This document shows, in pieces, positions 23,710-35,100 of a stretch of DNA of 64,000 bases. The DNA lies in contig NOKP01000002.1 of the NCBI GenBank assembly GCA_002682825.1, positions 4,188,090 to 4,252,089 of the forward strand, given 5' to 3'. The position numbers were made by a program, and so were the translations under genes. Numbering within the stretch: position 1 is the first letter of the stretch; each line of letters opens with the position of its first letter. The stretch is from Neonectria sp. B-13 (lineage: Eukaryota; Ascomycota; Sordariomycetes; Hypocreales; Nectriaceae). The notes beneath the pieces were generated by a model. The model searched no databases. It was not told the origin of the DNA and saw only the letters and a program-made list of their open reading frames with translations.

Positions 23710-25383
23710 ATGAAGCTATCCGTCGCTCGCATCGCAGCATCGTCGCTGCTGCTGCTTCATGCCGTCGATGCTGCCGGCATTGACGCTCAACGAAACATCG
23801 CCAACAACGGCTACCATTCCGCCCCTACCGACAACAACAACAATGCCCGTCTCTTCCCCTTCCTAACCAAACTCCGCGACAGCGCCGTCGAGTTCGTCTT
23901 TGGACGCCATCCCACCAAAGCCGCAACCCAGCCGCCCGTCCTCAACCAGCTCCGCGCCCAATATGCAAACCAACTCGTTCTGCGATTCAACGTCACCACC
24001 GCCGACGAGGAAGGCGCCCTCGCCGATGCCATCGCTCGTCTGTTTCTCGATGTCTGGGCCTTCACTGCCGAATTTGTCGACGTTCGCTTGCACGCTGATG
24101 AGGTTGCGCCTCTCCTCAGCCTCCTCCCCAGATCTCTGCGCGCCGCTCAGTCGACTCTGATCCTCGACTTAGCTGCCGCCGTTTACCAGTCCCTCCCGGC
24201 CGATAACAGTCCTCATCGCCCCGATTCCCAGAATGATGCCCCGGTTCTCGTGGCGCCCCCGTCCTTGGGCGACAACCTCTTCTTCCAGGACTATCAGCCT
24301 CTGCCCGTCGTCGTCCGCTGGATGCGCCTCCTGGAGGCCATGTTTCCAACGTACGTCAACTACATCGCCATCGGCAAGTCGTATGAGGGGCGTGATATCC
24401 CGGCCCTTCGTGTGGGTGTCCCAGACACCGACCCCATGGCTCCCCCGCGGAAGACGATTGTGGTCATGGGTGGCTCTCACGCAAGGGAATGGATCTCGAC
24501 AAGCACCGTCAACTATCTCGCGTGGTCCTTCATCACTTCCTTTGGCAAGGAGCGGATGATAACGAAGCTCCTCGACAAGTTCGACATCATCTTCATCCCC
24601 ATCGCGAACCCCGACGGTTTCGAGTACACCTGGCACATCGATCGTCTGTGGCGGAAGACTAGACAGCAAACCAACCTCCAATTCTGCCGCGGACTGGATC
24701 TCGATCGTGCCTTCGGCTTCGAGTGGGATGGCTCGAGGGTTCAGCGAGATCCCTGCTCCGAGAGCTATGGCGGCGAGAAGCCTTTCCAGGCCATCGAGGC
24801 CGTGCAGATCGCAGACTGGGCACGCAACCAGACGTGGAACAATGTTCGTTTCGTCGGGATAGTGGACCTCCACTCGTACTCGCAGCAAATCCTGTTCCCG
24901 TACTCATACACATGCTCGATAGACCCGCCAAACCTGGAGAATTTACAAGAGCTCGCAGCCGGTATCGCCAAGTCCATCAGGCTCTCCAACGGAGAGTCAT
25001 ATACAGTCACGTCAGCGTGCGAAGGTGCGGTTTCGGCACGGGAGTCAGGCGGCGAGAGGTTTTGGTCTCGCGTGGAGTCCGGCGGGGGGTCGGCGGTTGA
25101 CTGGTTCTACCACGAGATGCGCGCACACTTCAGCTATCAGATTAAGCTCCGAGACACTGGCAGCTACGGCTTTTTGCTACCCAAGGAACACATCGTCCCG
25201 ACGGGCGAGGAGATTTTCAACGCCATGAAATACTATGGCGACTACCTCTTGGGCAACAATGGCATCGAGAAATTCCCGGAAAAGGACCAAGATGTTCACA
25301 CTTCTGAAGACTCACCTTCGTCTGGTAACGACGGCGAGGCCCCGTTCACGCAGGAACTGAGGAGGAGGAAGCTTCGTCGTTGA
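23710..25383 (+). CDS. ECM14: ECM14-type inactive metallocarboxypeptidase (M14 fold)
   Basis: A secreted or vacuolar M14-fold protein linked to the cell wall in yeast. Intronless, 557 aa. A signal peptide (MKLSVARIAASSLLLLHAVDA) is followed by a propeptide-like region (to about 190) and the carboxypeptidase domain (about 205-510). Zinc ligands are kept: H257 and E260 in GGSHAREW, and H388 in VDLHSYSQ. Substrate-pocket residues such as the Arg in CRGLDLDRAFGFEW and the Tyr in TGSYGFLL are present. The general-base Glu, expected in YQIELRDTG-like segments, is Lys479 (YQIKLRDTG, codon AAG at 25144-25146). The same Lys is the known hallmark of the fungal ECM14 pseudoenzymes, so this is a real inactive member and not a sequencing error. 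The C-terminal extension is acidic, then basic (RRRKLRR). Confidence 0.94.
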   Translation: MKLSVARIAASSLLLLHAVDAAGIDAQRNIANNGYHSAPTDNNNNARLFPFLTKLRDSAVEFVFGRHPTKAATQPPVLNQLRAQYANQLVLRFNVTTADEEGALADAIARLFLDVWAFTAEFVDVRLHADEVAPLLSLLPRSLRAAQSTLILDLAAAVYQSLPADNSPHRPDSQNDAPVLVAPPSLGDNLFFQDYQPLPVVVRWMRLLEAMFPTYVNYIAIGKSYEGRDIPALRVGVPDTDPMAPPRKTIVVMGGSHAREWISTSTVNYLAWSFITSFGKERMITKLLDKFDIIFIPIANPDGFEYTWHIDRLWRKTRQQTNLQFCRGLDLDRAFGFEWDGSRVQRDPCSESYGGEKPFQAIEAVQIADWARNQTWNNVRFVGIVDLHSYSQQILFPYSYTCSIDPPNLENLQELAAGIAKSIRLSNGESYTVTSACEGAVSARESGGERFWSRVESGGGSAVDWFYHEMRAHFSYQIKLRDTGSYGFLLPKEHIVPTGEEIFNAMKYYGDYLLGNNGIEKFPEKDQDVHTSEDSPSSGNDGEAPFTQELRRRKLRR

Positions 25384-25617
25384 AATTGTTTGGTGAGACA
25401 CGAAGCCAAGGAGGCGTTGGGATGGTCAAGGCAGCTCATGAGGGAAGCACGAATATGCGGCATGAATTTTTTATTTTTTTTTGGTCATTACTACAAGGGC
25501 CAACAACGACTCTGGCGTCGACTGGTCTAGGAGCATATATGGTTTGGAAAAGGCGCAGGACTCAATGGGTGGCCTAGTTTCGTTTGGATGGAATAATACA
25601 TGACATTGTTTTCCCAC

Positions 25618-26272
25618 TTATCGGCCCAGAGCAAACATGACGGAGACATAGCCGGCCGTGAACTTGAGACTGGTGTCGAAGAGGAAGGAGCCGATAGAGC
25701 CTCTGAGCGCACGAGTCAGTGGGGAGGGCATCGCCAAGGTTGGGTAGGGAGAGAGGGTACGAACAGCGTGCGTCCCTTGGGCCCCTGGCCAGATGTATAG
25801 CCCAGGGCGTAGACGACGCGGGAGATGGCCCAGCAGCCACCGAGGGTGGCGGCGACGAATGGGTAGCGCAAGCCGGCGACGAGGAGGGCGCCCAGAAACG
25901 AGGTCTGGTTCTCGGTGAAGTTGGCGTGGGCGCGCTGGGCTTTGGGGGAGAATTAGCATATATATGTATGGCATGGCAACCTTGGGAAGGGGTAGGCGCG
26001 GGCAAGCGTGGGAGCATACCGCAGTTGAACTGGTAGGCCTTGGGGTCCTTTTCAGCCAGGTCGTTGCTGGCGTAGGGTATGGGGTACTTGAGGCCGCTGG
26101 CCTTGCGGTACTTGCTGGTGAGGTAGGCGTGGAGGGTGTTGATGAAGAAGGTGGACGTGGCGGCGACGAGGACGAGGCTGCAAATGGGAGGTTAGACCAT
26201 GTCTCTTGTGAGTTCTTTGGGTTCCTGGATGACGTACCCGTACTGCTCGGGGAGCTCCAGAGTCCACGACAT
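25618..26272 (-). CDS. Microsomal glutathione S-transferase 3-like (MAPEG)
   Basis: A membrane MAPEG protein of the MGST3 type; family members conjugate or peroxidise with glutathione in ER or outer mitochondrial membrane. Four exons (26272-26238, 26177-26020, 25939-25765, 25702-25618) give 150 aa, normal for the family. Marks are MSWTLELPEQYG at the start, FFINTLHAYLTSKYRKASGL, then FNCAQRAHANFTENQTSF (the MAPEG core with E-N), and about four hydrophobic segments (e.g. FLGALLVAGLRYPFVAATLGG). All three introns fit phase and GT..AG rules. It sits tail-to-tail with ECM14 (234 bp between stop codons). Whether it is a detoxifying enzyme or a lipid-modifying one is not visible. Confidence 0.92.
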
Positions 26273-27278
26273 GTTGGGCGGTGGTGTGTTTGGAGGGACG
26301 TGAGGACTACCACGTGGTCTTCTGGAGTGGGAGATGAGCGACAGGAGGCGTTGAGTCTAGAGGCGTGGGTAAGGAGGAGGGTTCAGAGGCGAGATGGAAC
26401 AGTTGAGAAGAGTCGATGGTGATGGTATCAATTGAGTTTGAGGGGCGTCCGGTTTTAGTATTAATACCTGCGACTCGGGACGTTTGCGGTTTGCACTCCA
26501 CAGAGCTCCACTCGACAATATTCGTACTACATACGTACACGGATGAATGCGCAAGTGGTTTTTGAAAAAGCCAAGCTCGATCCCTGGAATGCCGACCAGC
26601 GCACAGGCCGTTATGCAGACTCCGTCTAGCGGACTTGTGGTTGGTTGCAACGTGTTCCCCCTGAGTCCCTTAGTAGCTTTGCTGGCCATCCGTCGGGATG
26701 AATGAATGCGACGGAGCCGATGTCCCGGTCTGCGTCGAGGGTCCGGCGGGGAACACGTCCATGACAGCGACGAAGCGGTGCGCGCCATCGGCCTCATTGA
26801 CTAGGTAGGTAGGTACCTAGGTCAGGTAGTTGGCTAACACGGAATAGACCCTCTGCGTGTCCTCTAAATTAGATATTCAGAGAATGATTACGCCGTCGTT
26901 GTCGTTTGCATGGCGCGTGCGCATCGGTACCCTCCGGACCCAAGATGCGCCGACGGCCCAACTATGCGCCCCGGGAAAAGGGCTTCGGAAGAGCCTCTGC
27001 GTGCCTTGGAGGAATTCGACGCAGTCTCAAAGCCGTCGTCATTTTCCGAGTCGGGATTGGCCATCATCAGAGACGGCGCCGCCCCGGGTCCCTGCATCCC
27101 GACTTCCCCAGATCCCTGGACGCGGGCCGAGCTGCACCCAAACTCCGCATCTCCAGGACCTCAAAACTCCGCAACCTGCAGCTCTGCACAACATACCACA
27201 CACAGCACACAACAGCTGCTGGGCTGATGATCCGCACCATTAAACAGCGCCTGTCTCCTCGGAACCTCAGGCTCACTC
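26273..27278. other. Intergenic upstream of the MAPEG gene, downstream of Pol X
   Basis: No gene is supported. A TAGGTAGGTACCTAGG motif sits at about 26803-26822. Open frames here lack any recognisable features and are treated as chance. Confidence 0.45.
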
Positions 27279-29133
27279 TCATCCCGTACACCTCTCCTCG
27301 GGTCGTCGCCACGCCAGTCCGAGCCCGTCAAACACCCTCCGCTCCGCAGTCTCCATATCAGGCGCCTCGTCCCCGTTGGAGCTGCCTTCCAGGTCCGCCC
27401 ACGCCCCGTCGGCCCTGCTCCGGATCCCGCTGCTGTCAAACTTCCACCCTTTCTCCTTCTTACAGTACCGCCGGATATCCCTCTCAAACGTCGTCCCGCC
27501 GCTCCACCCCAGCACCGCGCAACCCACCGTCTTCCACGGGCTCAAGATGATGTCTACTCGCCGGTGCGGTGCATCTTCCCGCCTCGCGTCCTGCCACACA
27601 ACCATTGCCTTGTCCAGCGTGTCGAATCCCGTCCCGCGCCCTCGCTCCCCTCTCCACGGAAGCGGTGACTCTCCACGTTCGCTGTTCCTCGTCGACAGAG
27701 TGAGCGTGTGTGTGATGAGCTGCGCCTTCTCAAGGCTCACCACTATCTTCTCAACCGCCTTGATTGTCATGCCATGGTTCCGGTGGCTCAAAAGAACATC
27801 CACATCACCACACTCCTTCTTCCCCCGTCGAAATCCTCCGACGATGATCATCTCAAATCCCACATCCATCCTGCGTGCGTGGTCCAGAACCGCCGCCCCG
27901 ATGGACTCAGCTTCGTCCCGGGGAATCTTAAGCTTGAACTCGTCGTAGTACTTGACTCCGATCTGCTGCGAGCGACTGAGGGAGCCCCATCCGTACTCGA
28001 TAAGGTCGTCGAGATCTCGCCACCCTGTAAGCCATCGTCAGCCAGCCCAGTGCTTCAAGCCACCCCCGGTAAAGTACGGGCACCAACCTTTCCGGTAGAA
28101 CTCCCGTGCCGTAGTGTCCCCCACACCCCAGATATCGTAGAATAGTTTAAGCGTCGAAACCATGGTATCGGATTCGGCCTCCCGGGCCTCGACAAGGTGG
28201 CCTGTCTCTTTCCATTGCTGATAAAGCTCGGCGATCTTAGCACCACACCCCGGCAGCCGTGAGACCTCTTCGAACGCGTCAGTGTCGTGACCCACATAGC
28301 CGCCAGGAAGTCGGAACTCGGAACTCCTCACCTTGCGACGTCTTCAGCAGGTACGGGTAGGCAGCTACGGTAGCAATGGATGTGGAGTAGGCTCTAACAC
28401 CAACCTGGTCGCCACGCAACAGACGGACTGTCCTGACTTGCTTCAAAGCGTCGACAAACTCATCATTGGGCGGGTTGACGGGTGTTGGTCGCTGGCATGA
28501 ATACGTCGTCGTCAGGAAGTCCGGGATCAGAGGCAGGACAATCTCGTGTTCCGACGTGGTTTGGTGAGCAAGGCTGGGTGGCTGCTGCGAGTGTGACAGC
28601 GTGGAACGTGTATCTAAGCGACGTTTGTTTCCCGTCCTCGATGGAGAGCTTAACGTAGCTGACTGGTTGAGTTGGTCTTTAGCGGCTCTCTCCAATATGC
28701 CACTCGGCGAAGACGTCTTCACCGGCCTTGATTCAGAGTCCAGGGAAGGTTTTGCAGCTTCGTAGAGGAGATATGGGTCAACGGGGAGCACCCTGCCCTG
28801 TGCGAGCGAGTCTTTCAGCCAGGCCAGCTTGACGACTTTGACCGTGTTGCCACTCTGTTCAGTGCGATTTGATATCTTCATGCGTTTAGGACTTGGGGGT
28901 TGGTCGGCATCGTCGATGCCTGTAAGCTTGCGAGGAGGCCCAAGAGGCAGCGTCGCAAGCTTGGCTCGCCTCAGTTCAAACATGGCTCTCTCCCGCCGGC
29001 TGATGTTGCCCACTACAATCTCAGCCTCATTGATGTTGTAGGTGAGCGACCCAATCCTGTCTTCGAGCTCGTGCAGTTCCCCCGGCTGCAGGTGCGTCGG
29101 TAGCAGGAAGATAGACGGCAAGTCCAGGGCCAT
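27279..29133 (-). CDS. POL4: Family X DNA polymerase (Pol4/Pol lambda-mu type) with N-terminal BRCT-like region
   Basis: A gap-filling repair polymerase that acts in base-excision repair or non-homologous end joining. Three exons (29133-28332, 28267-28088, 28024-27279) give 575 aa. The N-terminal ~110 residues (MALDLPSIFLLPTHL, then YNINEAEIVVGN, then VVKLAWLKDSL) look like a BRCT domain; a Ser/Pro-rich linker follows. The 8-kDa domain has VSRLPGCGAKIAELYQQW. The thumb/palm part shows IWGVGDTTAREFY, GGFRRGKKECGDVDVLL (two catalytic Asp near residue 402) and RVDIILSPW (third Asp near 485). The first intron's acceptor at 28268 was picked because it alone restores frame and joins KTSQ to EVSRLPG; a CTGAC branch site precedes it. 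Catalytic residues look complete. Confidence 0.93.
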
Positions 29134-29842
29134 GGCTGGGCTGTAAGTGTTGGTGATGCCTTAGGTCGTCAAGTTGTTCATACTAGGCGTCTCCTAGCAG
29201 AGTCTTAAAAGTGAACAAGACTGGAGCGCCGAAGATTGTCGGAGGAGAGTGGGGAGGGGTCGCACGGGAAGCGGTAGATGTACATTGGATATCTTGTTTT
29301 GCGGCTTGTTTGCTATGACGACTAATAAGACAAAGGCTTGACCCTCCATCCTAGCTTTAGTACAAAAACGACAACCTGTCAACCCCAAGTAATTACTTCA
29401 TATTATATGCACCTCGCCCCCTAAAGATCACCTTGAAGCTCGGGATACCGTTACAGTAAACCACTAAGTACCCTGTATTCCCTATATTGGCCTCCTGTTC
29501 CCTTTACTCGTTATTCTTCTGGCGCATGCACAATGGCCGCCCTTACATATGTCATGGAACGAACGAACAGTAGTTTTAAGGGTGGGAGGACTCTAGCTCC
29601 CTACCCTGCATTATTGTCCGATCGTGTCCGGTCAACTGCTGGTATAATTTTCAGTGCTTGCCTCCCTATTGTCTTGCCAGCAATATCCCCAGTGCAAGAA
29701 TCTCGTTCTCTGCTATTTGGGCTTCTATGTATACATCTTAGGTGGGTATTTGTGTTTCAGCCTCGTCCAGCCTGTCTTTACTTGCTGGCCCTTACTTCCC
29801 TTGCGGGCAATTTTCCGTTCTCTGTTTGGCGATTTTTCGCCC
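29134..29842. other. Intergenic between TFIIE alpha and Pol X
   Basis: No gene is seen. It holds the 3' flank of TFIIE alpha and the promoter of the Pol X gene, both on the minus strand. Confidence 0.5.
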
Positions 29843-31224
29843 TTAAACATCCACAAACACCATGTCGTCTTCCTCGCTATCGTCTTCGTCTTCTTCCTTC
29901 TTGATCTCCGGCTCGAGTTTCACCCGCTTAGCCTGTCTCTCATCTGAGCTCTCGCCCTCTCGCGAGGACTCACCCGACGGCTCTTTCTTGATGGCCACCG
30001 CGGTTGGCGTGTCGCGGCTCGATACGTTGCCGGTTGCAGGCACGTCTTCAAACTCATCTTCGTCCTCGTCCTCTTCTTCCGAGCCGAAGTCGTCGTATCC
30101 ACTGACCTCACGTGCTCGTGCGGCCGCTTGTTCTGCCTTGAGCTTCTCGAAGATGTCATCGATTCGAGTGTTGGCACTATTGTCAGCCGCGTCTGTGAGC
30201 GCCGAGTCTTTGGAGCCAGACGTCTTTGCGACCGTCGCTGCACCAGCCTCGTTTGGCGCCGTGAACGACTCTCCGGTTACTGTACTGTTGGACATCCACG
30301 AGGGCAGTGCGTTCTGCTTGGCAATCTTTTCCTTGAGGGCTTGGTCTGCTGCCTTCTCCGCTTCAGTCGGACCGTCTGAAGTCGAGATGTTAACCGCAAT
30401 AGACTGGGGACCGGTGTTGGTCAAGCCCTTTACCGCCATCGGCCTGTTACCCCCATCATCGACCGCTGTCGTCAATGCGCGTTGGTGAGTAGCATCTCGA
30501 ACGACGGGGCGAGCCTTGGCCAAGGCACGGTCGAAATCGCACTCGGGGATGTGAACGGCATCGATCTGGGGTAAAAGCTCGCTGATGAACTTGAACTGGT
30601 CGTTGAGGCGAGTCGACTGCTCATGGCCACCCGCATTGCGGTCTGCCTCAAACGTAAGGATATGCTTGCAGCGATGGCAGATGAACCCTTCTGGTCCGAC
30701 GTTGTCCAGAACTTCCATTGCCGTCCACTCTGCTTTGCAAAACGAGCAAAAGTATTCCTTCTTCTCATTTGCGATCTGCGTGGTCCCCTGCACCTCCTTG
30801 TCGATTGTATATACTCGCCACTTGATGGCATCGATGGTGTGGCGGTAGTTTATATAGTACCACGTTCGGTTGCTCGGTCTCGGGTTTCCTTCTCGCAACT
30901 CGGATCGCGTATGCCTGTTCGAGTTCCATGTTAGCGCCAAGGCGACATGCCAATATTTGCCAGAACTACTTACACGGTTAAGAATCTGTCCTCGCGTAGC
31001 TTTCCACAGATCTTGTGGAGGTCCTTGGTGTTAATAGCCATAAGGTATGCCAGATCGTCATCTCGAAGCCTGCAATCATCAAATCCTTAGCGAGTCTGTC
31101 ATGATTACCCGATACCCCACGGCACGTACGCTTCGTGCAGAATTAGCGCATCAATCACAAGGATATCGCGCGTCTGGTAGAAGGCCCGCATGACCGATTT
31201 GATGAGGGTCACTGCGAGATCCAT
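29843..31224 (-). CDS. TFA1: Transcription initiation factor IIE alpha subunit
   Basis: The large TFIIE subunit, which recruits and stimulates TFIIH at RNA polymerase II promoters. Three exons (31224-31130, 31069-30974, 30914-29843) give 420 aa. The N-terminal winged helix is split over the first two introns (MDLAVTLIKSVMRAFYQTRD, LRDDDLAYLMAINTKDLHKI, then LREDRFLTVHTR). A four-Cys zinc ribbon follows: CSFCKAEW and ICHRCKH. The C-terminal half is acidic and disordered and ends DDSEEDDMVFVDV. All splice phases fit. The first ATG was chosen because it gives the family-like start directly before the winged helix. Confidence 0.95.
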
Positions 31225-32107
31225 CGTGTCTGGTGGGCGGCGCAAGACTGGAGACAGCTGGAGGATGCGCCCGGGGAAGGACGGAGTCGCTCGAAAGAAC
31301 GATAGGCGGGTTGGTTCCGCAAGGACGTCTGGGGTATACGGATGCTATGCGCCCGACGATTGGCACGTTTCTGGGAAGCGCGGCGAGGATGTGGTGATGT
31401 GGTTAGGAATGCCGATTATGACGACACAGGCGCAATGAGCATCTCACGAGCGAAGTGTCATTGCGGGAGCGAGGCGTTGGTGGGATCTCGATCTTAGTAG
31501 AGGCGAAGGTAGAATAATCTTTGCTCTTCTTCTGTTTGCGACCTCAGCCTGGGCGCAGCTAGATCTTAATACCAAATCTTCAGGTGGTCACAAGTTGGTT
31601 AATGAAGAAAGGATGCTTTGCTGAGTGTGGCAGGCAGGCAGAGGACTTTTGGCAGTGCAAGGCTAAGGCAGGAACAGTTCTGTGGCTGGACCGTGCATCA
31701 GGCCCACCTGTCCTTGCATCTCAGCCTCAGCCTCATGTCAGCCTCATTCAACACCACCTTGGCTTTTTCTCAACTTGTCATCACTCCCTCCACTTCCTTG
31801 TCAAATTAAGCCTATGAGTTGCGACGAGAGACCGTACTTTATTTATCAGGTGCTACGACTGGAAACACATCCAACGCTTGGTCAAATCATGTAGTTGTGC
31901 CCACGTGGCCACGTTATCTTAATACAATTTTTTAGATATGCATTACACTGTCAATTGGTACAGCCAAAGTCGTGGCCTCATGCGCAACGTCCAAATTCAG
32001 ACCCAATTCACGCCAGTTCAAAAATACACTACACTCAAGTTGGGCTGAATCAGATGCCTGCCTCCCCTTCGTGCTACAGAGGCATCCGTTCCAAATCTCA
32101 TGACACA
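31225..32107. other. Intergenic between SMC1 and TFIIE alpha
   Basis: No gene is seen in about 880 bp. It must hold the TFIIE alpha promoter and the SMC1 3' flank. Confidence 0.45.
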
Positions 32108-35100
32108 TCATGCATATTTCCTCAGCTGGACCATCAGTTAGTAACTTCGCCATCGATAAAAAGAGTTATGTGATGTGATGACTTACATCCAACGTGAGAG
32201 TCCTTGAACTGTTGACTTCTTGGTCGCGGTACACTCCAACCAAGCTCTCGCTATCCTGGAACAGGCCCGCCTTGAGACTGATGACGATGAACTGCATTCC
32301 CGGACCCGAGTGTTCCCGGATATACTTCTTGATCTTGTCCACGTTGGCATTGTCCAGCGCCGCATCCACCTCGTCGAGTACGAAGAAGGGACTTGGCTGG
32401 TAACTGTGGATGGCAAACAGGAGGGCAAGAGCCGCCATGGTCTTCTCGCCACCCGACAGATGCTCCATGTCTCGGAAACGCTTGAGCGGCGGCATAGCAT
32501 GGTACTTGATGCCCGACAAGTATGGCATGTCTGTATCCTCTTCAATGTCCAGATACGCTTGCCCACCCAAGGGGTACGCCTCTGATCGTGTGAGGTCCTT
32601 GTATACGTGCGATATTTGTTCCTGGATGTGAGAAAAGGCCTTGTTGAAGAGCTCGAACCTTCTTTGCTTGACGTCGTTGAAGGCTTCTTTTGCCGCGTGT
32701 GCCGCCGCTTTCGAGTCTTCATACTCTTGGTCTGTGAGCTTGAGTCTCGACTCGACACCTTCCAATCTCTCCATGGCTCGCATGTTCGGATTCAGCTTCT
32801 CTAGCTCGACTGAAAGGGCTGTAATCTTGTCTGAGAGCGTTTCCTCCATGCTGGGTTCATCCGACTGGGTTGGGTTAGCAAAGTCCCCACCGGTCATCAA
32901 GGAGGATGCTACTTACGCTCTTGAGTTCTTCATCAAGGCCATCGAAATCGATTTCGATGCCGTGATCATCCAACGCAATGCCCATCATTTCCTCATCATC
33001 GTCGTCAACATCCATTGCATCAGGGTCTTGGTGGAGCAGATCATCCTCGTTGGGCAGGTTATCTAGCGTTCCCTCCACGAGGGGGATCTGGATTTGTTCC
33101 AGCCGACATCGTCGTAGAAGAGCAGACTTGCTTGCGCTGTTCTTTTGCACTGTTGTCTCTAGGGCGTTGATTTCTTTTAGACGCGCGTCAATGTCCTTGC
33201 TGCGCTTCTGCACTTCGGCCCTGGCCTCTGCGACTTTCTGGTTCTTTTCTCCCAGTTCCGCTCTGCTTTCCTCCAGGGTTTCTTGAAGGGCTTCGACCTC
33301 ATCTTGCTCCTCGCGCATCGCCTTCTGAATGGCGTCTTTCTCCTTTGTGTAGGACTTGGAGTCGTGCTTGTACCGCCGAATCTGGGCATCCAACCTACTG
33401 ATACGATTCTGTGTTTCGGCGTGGCGAGCCTTCTCCCACTGCAAACGACTGGATAATCGCTGGGTCTGTACCTCGAATGAATTACGCTTCTCAGACACCT
33501 CTTGCTCCAGCTTGCCCTGAGAGGCGTCATAGGCACGAATATCACTATACCCAAGCCGCCTGCAGAATTCCGAAAAAACTTCATCTTCGACCTCGGCAAT
33601 TGCATCCTTGAATTCCTGGCATGTTGCCTTGGTGCGTTCAAGTTGTGATGCTTGCCCCTCGTATTTGGGCTGTATGTCTCTGAGCTGATTCTTCTGGTTA
33701 TCCAGCTCGCGCTTTTTGCTCGCATAGTTTTTGTTGAAGGCAGTGAGCTCGTCCCTGACAGCAGCTAGGCGTCGTTCAAGCCCGGCAAGGTCGATCTGCA
33801 GAGACTCTTCCTGGGAACCACGCCGATCAGCCTTTGGCAAGCGCTCAATATCTTCCTTAAGCTTTGCGGCCATTCGCTGCAGGTTCTGGACGTCGGCCTC
33901 CTCGAATCGCCGCTTCGTACCCTTCTGCTCGGGTCCACGGCCACCCGTCATTAAGCCTGCCTTGTGGATAATGTAGCCCTCCAAGGTGACGGCCTTGACT
34001 GGAATCTTCTTTTCGTAGCAGATGTGCTTGGCGATGTCGAGAGTGTCGCACACGACAGAGCTTCCTAGTGCATATGACATGGCACGCTCTACCGAGGAGT
34101 CGAAGTTGATAGTATCAATGGTGAGCCTGGCTCCTGAAAAGCCCTTGACAGCAGTGTTGACAGCGTTGACCTTGATGTTGTCCAGTGGGATGAAGGTCAT
34201 GGGAGGAAACCTTTGTTCTTTGAGATACTGGACACATTCGACGCCAATCTTCTCCGAGTCAACCACAACCGAGTCAAAGTCCCTCCCCAGAGCCACAATA
34301 ATGGCCTCATCAAACTTCTTCTGCTTTGGAGCGCAGAGCTCACCAATCCGGCCACGAACACCAGGGTAAACGCGCTTCAAAGAAGTCACCATCTCCTTCA
34401 GTCGGGCCTCTCTGTCATTTTGACGTCGACCATCGTCAGCCTCCCTGAGCTTTTTGGCCACGTCCTCAAGCTTCTCCTCTAACTCGGTTCGTTTTTGGTT
34501 TGTTCGGACGCGCTCTGACTGGAGTTGGTTGAACTCCTTCTTCTTGGCATCAATTTCTTTGGAGAGCTCTTTGGAAGCGACTTCAGCCGCAGTTCTTCTT
34601 TCGCTGATGCTGGTGAGCTCAGCCTCAATCTTCTCAATGGCAGCTGTGATGCTGTCGACCTTGCCCTTGAGGTTGTTGACAGTCACTTCATCGGCCTTGC
34701 GCTGTCGCTCCAGGTTCTCGAGTTTGGCTTGGTTGGGGCCTGAACGAGACATGACTTGGGCGCGAAGTGTGTTATACTCCTTGCGATCCTCGTCACTGAC
34801 CTCGCGACCCTGCTTCTTCATCTGCTCCTTGTAGTCGTTCTCGAAAAGCTCTCGGGCCTTTTCCACGTTTTCGATATCCTTCTTGACCTTGTTGACAATG
34901 CTCGCCTGCTCGTCGCATTCCTTCGAAACTTTCACTACCTGTCCCTGTAGCCTTTCAATTTGCTGAGCGGACTCGTGAATCTTTTCCTCGAAAGGCACGA
35001 GACTGTTTTCCTTGTCCTCGATACTCCTCTCCTTGAGTTTGATGTCCTTGTCTATGCGGGCAACCTGACGCCCATTGGAAGACTGTTCTTTCCGCGCAGC

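Noticed and set aside
26357..26797. 146-residue minus-strand open frame upstream of the MAPEG gene
   Set aside because: No domain or compositional support, and it covers the likely promoter.
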